DNA of 64,000 bases from NCBI RefSeq assembly GCF_000699445.3, contig NC_067198.1, positions 32,330,536 through 32,394,535 on the forward strand, given 5' to 3'. Positions 59,440 to 64,000 of this stretch are shown in pieces. Every line of letters starts with the position of its first letter. The stretch's first letter is position 1. A program made the position numbers and the translations under genes. Below the pieces are notes generated by a model. It did no database searches, was not told the DNA's origin, and was given only the letters and a program-made list of their open reading frames with translations. The stretch is from Schistosoma haematobium. Lineage: Eukaryota > Platyhelminthes > Trematoda > Strigeidida > Schistosomatidae.

Positions 59440-60375
59440 GGAGGAGCATAGGCCCCCCACCAACACTCTCCATACAACTCTGTACCAGACAATCCTTTCC
59501 AGTTAGTTCCAGTTACTATTCATCCTTTTCATTTATACTTCCAATTCCAGATGTAGTGTGTTCTTCAGCCTTCCACTTTTCCGTTTCCCTTCACGATTCC
59601 AAATTAGCGCTTGCCTTGTGATGCAGTTTGATGATTTCCTCAATGTATATCCTATTTGCTCCTACCGTCTTTTCCTGGTTTCCTCTTCAACTGGAAGCTG
59701 GTTTGTTCTCTGCCACAGAAGGCTGTTGCTGATGGTATCCGACCAATGGATATTGATTATCTTATGTAAACAATTGTTTATAAATACTTGTACCTTCTTT
59801 ATGATGGTTGTAATAGTTCCCCAAGTTTCAACTCCGTACAGCAGGACTGTCTTGACGTTCGTATTGAAGATTCCGACTTTGATATTGATTGACAGTTGTT
59901 GTGAGTTCCATATGTTCTTCAATTTTAGGAATGCTGTCCAGGTTTGTGAAAGACTCCACATCTTTCAGAGCTTCTCCACCAAGTGCAATGTGTTTGATGT
60001 TCTGTTTTGAATTTTCAGATCTTAATTTTTCCCTTGTGTATATTGAGGCCTACTGATGTAGAGGCTGCTGCTATACTAATTGTCTTCATTTTCATTTGTT
60101 CGTGTGTATAGGATAGAAGAGTCATGTGATCTGCGAAGTCCAGATCTTCTAATTGATTCCGAATTGTCCACTGTAATCCGTGCTTTCCCTCAGATTTCGA
60201 GGTCCTCATAATCCAGTTGACCACTGGAAGAAAGGGAAATGGGGAGAGTAGACAGCCTTGTCTGACTGCAGTCCTTACTTGGAATGCGTTTGTCAGCTGT
60301 CATCCGTGTACCACTTTGCACTGTAGTCCGTCGTATAAATTCCGGATGATATTGACGATTTTATCAGGTACTTTA
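59440..60375 (-). pseudogene. Second LINE family, 5'-truncated RT with 3' end
   Basis: On the - strand, RT blocks appear in order: VRTAVRQGCLLSPFPF (near 60250), LEDLDFADHMTLLSYTHEQM (near 60120), LNIHKGKIKI (60015-60045), [19 protein letters not shown] (near 59920) and [16 protein letters not shown]. The tail follows to about 59440. The catalytic box is FADH where FADD is expected, and frameshifts separate the blocks. Confidence 0.65.
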
Positions 60376-61045
60376 CTATGTTAGCTAAATTTAAACGAGG
60401 GCGAGTGACAGGTCCCGGTGGATTAAGCCAAGAATTCTTTGTGGATGGTGATCTGTTTTTAACTGTCAGATTAACTGAGATCGTAGCTGGAGCCTGGGAA
60501 TGGACATAATCCCACCTGACTGGTTGCGGTTGCTGATAGTTCTAGTCTATAAGAAAGGACAAACATTCTTTTGTGATAACCAGTTTGGCTAATGTCTTAT
60601 GTAAAATATTACCCTCAGTAACCGTCGAACGCTTTATTAAGGTTTGTGAAAAGAAAATGAGAGAAAAGTAGGGTGTTTTCAAACCTGAATAAGAATGCGT
60701 ACGCCAAATATTCGCCCTGCTCCAGGTTTAGATGCATACACCGACTCCCGATCATTGATGTATTTCTTGACTTTAAGTTGGTGTTGGACTTCGTAGATCG
60801 GTAGGTTTTATGATAGAGTCTGTCGTTGAAAGGTGTACAAAAGAAATACACTGACTTTTTACAGAATCTTTACTCAAACACTATCGAGTGAGCCAGAGAT
60901 TATGGCAAACTGTCATCTTGATTGGTAACTTCGGAAGGTTTTCATCAGAGACGAATTCAGAAAACGATTGATTTTTGCCGACTTGAATTACTTACGGTGT
61001 AGGCGAAATACCCATCCACTGAAGGACGAGCATACTAATCAGTAA
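60376..61045 (+). pseudogene. RTE-like LINE RT fragment, heavily decayed
   Basis: The + strand reads KRGRVTGPGGLSQEFFVDGD and LFLTVRLTEIVAGAWEW near 60395-60510, VYKKGQTFFCDNQFG near 60550, and RRNIHPLKDEHTN-type remnants near 61000. The order matches the RTE element at 45375-47925. It lies tail to head with the - strand LINE. Confidence 0.5.
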
Positions 61046-63141
61046 GTGATTATGAATCATTTTGGGATTATTCTTATTCATGGTTTAAGATTTTAGTAAC
61101 ATGACTCAAAATCAAAACCTTCTAAATTTTGAGATTCAGTACTATCTCACAGTTGTCTTGTCTTTATTTTCACCATTTGATATTAGCTGGATGAGTATTT
61201 TGGAAGTATAACTCGTGGGATTATCATACGAAGGACCATTATTTATATTTTTTTGTTATCCAACTAGTAGATGTTTGCACTGTTGCATTTTTATATTCTC
61301 CTATTTTTAAACTATCGTTTGAATTATAACTCGATTTTATATTCTGTGGTATTCAAAATTTATCATTAGTTAACTATTTATCTATCATTCCATTTATGTA
61401 TCAGTTATGACTGAAGCACATACATATTGGAATCCTTTAATTGTGTTACTGTGTGGTCAGACGTAGCAAGTATATTTTTGCATGAGTTTTGAGTCACGAC
61501 CGAATTAAGTGTAATAGAGGACTGATCGGCTTTCTGTCTATGTCTTCTGACCGGTTAATAGGTTAGGAGCTCGATGATCAATAAGTGTTAAGATCGTGGT
61601 TGTCGTTCATTGATGTTATTTGTTACATAGGTCACTGTACCTATCGGTACTATAAGTGAACTAATCGATAATCGGACTAGAGAAAGAACACACAACTGGT
61701 TTTCTGTCATTACCACCCGATCACACGGGAACCAATTCCAGTTCAGGCAATATGTTTTCTTCCAGATATAACATAATCCTTTCTGAATTATTTTTCAAGT
61801 TCAGTTGTTCACTGCTATTGATATTATTCTGTCTTTGAATTGGGGATCTTTTTAGTTTCCTTTAGTAATGCTGATATATTACCTGTGGCAACTTGAATTA
61901 TATTAGGTAACGGATTTCAAGATGTTTATGATTAGCTGATTGATCATCTCTGATCGGAATAAATCGGGTTCGATCATACAACTCATGGAATACTTTATGA
62001 TTTAAAAATGGGTAGATGTTGACGCTTATGATAGTAATGATCTGGAATGTCGATTGAAATGGAGTAGACATTAATAGAACTGTGTCGTAGCCGTTTTTCT
62101 CTCATTTGGTGAACAAATTTTCCGTACTGTTTTTAATTGGTGTAGTAATTAAAATTAATACACCAAAACTTCTGGTATTAAATATTCTCTAGTGATATTT
62201 CTCGTTCTTTTGTAGTGAATTAAACTTACTATCGTAATTAACTCAGTTTACTATCAGATACATAAATTGATATTATTTCACTCTTTTTGATCTAAATGTA
62301 AAAGTCGGACCTACAAAGTTCACGATAAATAATAGTCTTTTGTATTGAAAAACACGATAGCATTCACGTTATTTTCGGATAGTGCATAAAAATATTTCTT
62401 TACTATCTGAAAGTTTCTTAATTCAATTAAAAATACTTTTTAATTGTCCTTCATTGAATAGTAAGTGATTAACCGTTATATTTAAGATGTCATCCATGGC
62501 ATCGGGAACATTAATATTCAAATTAATGGTCGTTACAAGGTATAAAGCCAACACTAGGCATCAGAAGTTATGTAGGATATGCTGACACTGATCTCATGTT
62601 AGCGTATCTACAAAGCCTACTCTACTCTATATTCTTCCTATCGTTTTGAAGACAACTAATCTAGATGTACACCAGAAGCTAGTTTAGCTCTTTTGTCATT
62701 GTAGCTTGAATTTTGTAAACGATCTCATGGTTTTCTTTTTTCATAGTTATAGTTTTACGTAGTCCGCTTTTACTGTTTATCTTGCTGATTGTGTTATCAT
62801 TAGATTGGTTCCAGCTATTACCAAATTATTAAAACGATGTAAAACATTTAAAAAAGATACATATTCGAAATTAAGTTTCCAAATCTTAAGGCTTGCAGTA
62901 GCCGAAAACATGTAGAACAATTCGTAAATTCATTTAGATTTATGCACTACATAATGGTGGAGAGGTATGTGAAGAACAGCAAAATTTAAGGTATATACTC
63001 CTTTGAACCAAGATTATTGTTGGGATGGAATAGATGGAATGTGAGTCCTATACTCCATTACTAACTGAATTCCATCTATTTCACACCAATTTTCTTGATA
63101 ATGGCTATATCGAGGCAATTCATACACAAGATTATTTTTAT
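61046..63141. other. AT-rich intergenic DNA
   Basis: No gene, RNA or repeat is recognised in these 2.1 kb. Confidence 0.35.
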
Positions 63142-63282
63142 TTACTTGGACACATAAATATTGGTACAAGAGGGCACAAAATATATATGCGCCTCAAAAA
63201 ACAATGAGAATTCGAAGAGAAAAAAAAAGAAGGTAAGGAGCGTAAAAAAAGAACAATAACGAACAGATTAGTGTAAGGTAGT

Positions 63283-63330
<48 letters not shown>

Positions 63331-64000
63331 GGGAAACGGAAAGATACAATCAGAAGAAATCCTTCAGTTAAGGAAGATACAACCATTTTTTAAATGAAAG
63401 TAAAAGGTTACAGCAGGATCGCCACTGGCTTCTATTCTGAGCCATATCTGATAACGTCTCTAGCCACTGTGTCTCACTATCTCTCGGACCCCAGCCAGGG
63501 AGTCGTGAAGGTCCGACAGAAGCCAGCCCTTCGCAGCTTTCTTTCATATCACGACACCATGTCATGCACTGACCACCTCTCCGCTTCTTCCAAACAGTCC
63601 CAGAGTCGGCAAATGATGCACGACGTGTAATTCTCTGGGACGACATTCGTAGAACATGTCCAAGCCACCGAAGTCGATGTTTCAAGATGGTGACACCAAT
63701 TGCATTATCGTCTCTGTGCCCGAACACACGATGCCGAACCTCTGCATTACTGACATGGTGTTGCCACTGAATGTCAGCAATCCTTCGGAGACAGCGACGA
63801 TCGAACACAGAGAGTTGTTTAACATCCTCAACTCGGAGAGGCCAGGTTTCACAAGCATAGAGCAAAACTGCTCTCACCGACGCGTTGTAGATCCGACCTT
63901 TTACAGTCAGACTAACATCACGAAGGCGCCAAGGGTGGCCCAGATTGGCATAAGCCGCTCTGGCTTTCACTGTACGTGCATTGACCTCATCACTCACACC
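63142..64000 (-). pseudogene. RTE/SR2-like LINE, 3' end running off the window
   Basis: The - strand frame (63368-63997, 209 codons to the edge) is open. It contains LRDVSLTVKGRIYNASVRAV, LLYACETWPLRVEDVK, LRWLGHVLRM and LSDMAQNRSQWRS, the C-terminal part of an RTE-clade RT. The 3' UTR contains an (AAT)n run at 63283-63330 and ends in TACCAATATTTATGTGTCCA near 63142. It is the best-preserved RTE piece in the window; its 5' part is beyond the edge. Confidence 0.78.
63283..63330. repeat. (AAT)n microsatellite in the LINE 3' UTR
   Basis: A run of about 15 AAT triplets. A shorter run is at the same place in the sister copy near 34105. Confidence 0.92.

Overview
The window looks like nuclear DNA of a blood fluke (genus Schistosoma). 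The reasons are the AT-rich intergenic DNA, three recognisable animal genes with introns of only 31-47 bp mixed with kilobase introns, and a typical trematode repeat load: CsRn1-type Ty3/gypsy LTR elements, RTE/SR2-like, CR1-like and a third, unclassified LINE family, Penelope-like elements (PLEs) with GIY-YIG endonuclease, and SM-alpha-type SINEs carrying hammerhead ribozymes. The species cannot be fixed from the sequence alone. All family names come from reading motifs; no database search was run.

Layout. 1-9.1 kb: CR1-like LINE pieces in both orientations, with a nearly complete CsRn1-like LTR element (copy A, 3147-8378, 4-bp target duplication ATAC) inserted in one of them. 9.1-16.4 kb: non-coding DNA, then the C-terminal exons of MPP10 (MPHOSPH10, + strand, 13157-16407). 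16.7-18.5 kb: a complete five-exon gene on the - strand for a three-dsRBD protein of the TARBP2/PRKRA/Loquacious family, convergent with MPP10. 20.7-26.3 kb: a second CsRn1-like element (copy B), cut by a 414-bp solo LTR and followed by a solo LTR of its own family with perfect CCAC duplications. 27-35 kb: intergenic DNA with LTR remnants, a SINE with a decayed hammerhead and two LINE 3' ends in collision. 35.2-40.7 kb: CCT5 (chaperonin epsilon), complete in five exons. 41.1-47.9 kb: a candidate solo LTR, non-coding DNA and an internally deleted RTE element. 48.0-50.7 kb: a three-level nest (solo LTR inside a - strand PLE inside a + strand PLE). 52.6-54.5 kb: another PLE with a SINE in its 3' tail whose hammerhead core is intact. 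54.5-64 kb: a 0.5-kb retroposon, SINE and LINE fragments, triplet microsatellites and an RTE 3' end running off the window.

The host genes are unrelated housekeeping functions: rRNA processing (MPP10), small-RNA processing (dsRBD protein) and cytosolic protein folding (CCT5). Most unusual content is in the mobile elements. The two CsRn1-like copies share the same UGA stop and the same integrase frameshift, yet differ patchily elsewhere. Several hammerhead ribozymes at different stages of decay sit in the SINEs. A 0.5-kb retroposon shares its 3' tail with the RTE-like LINE.
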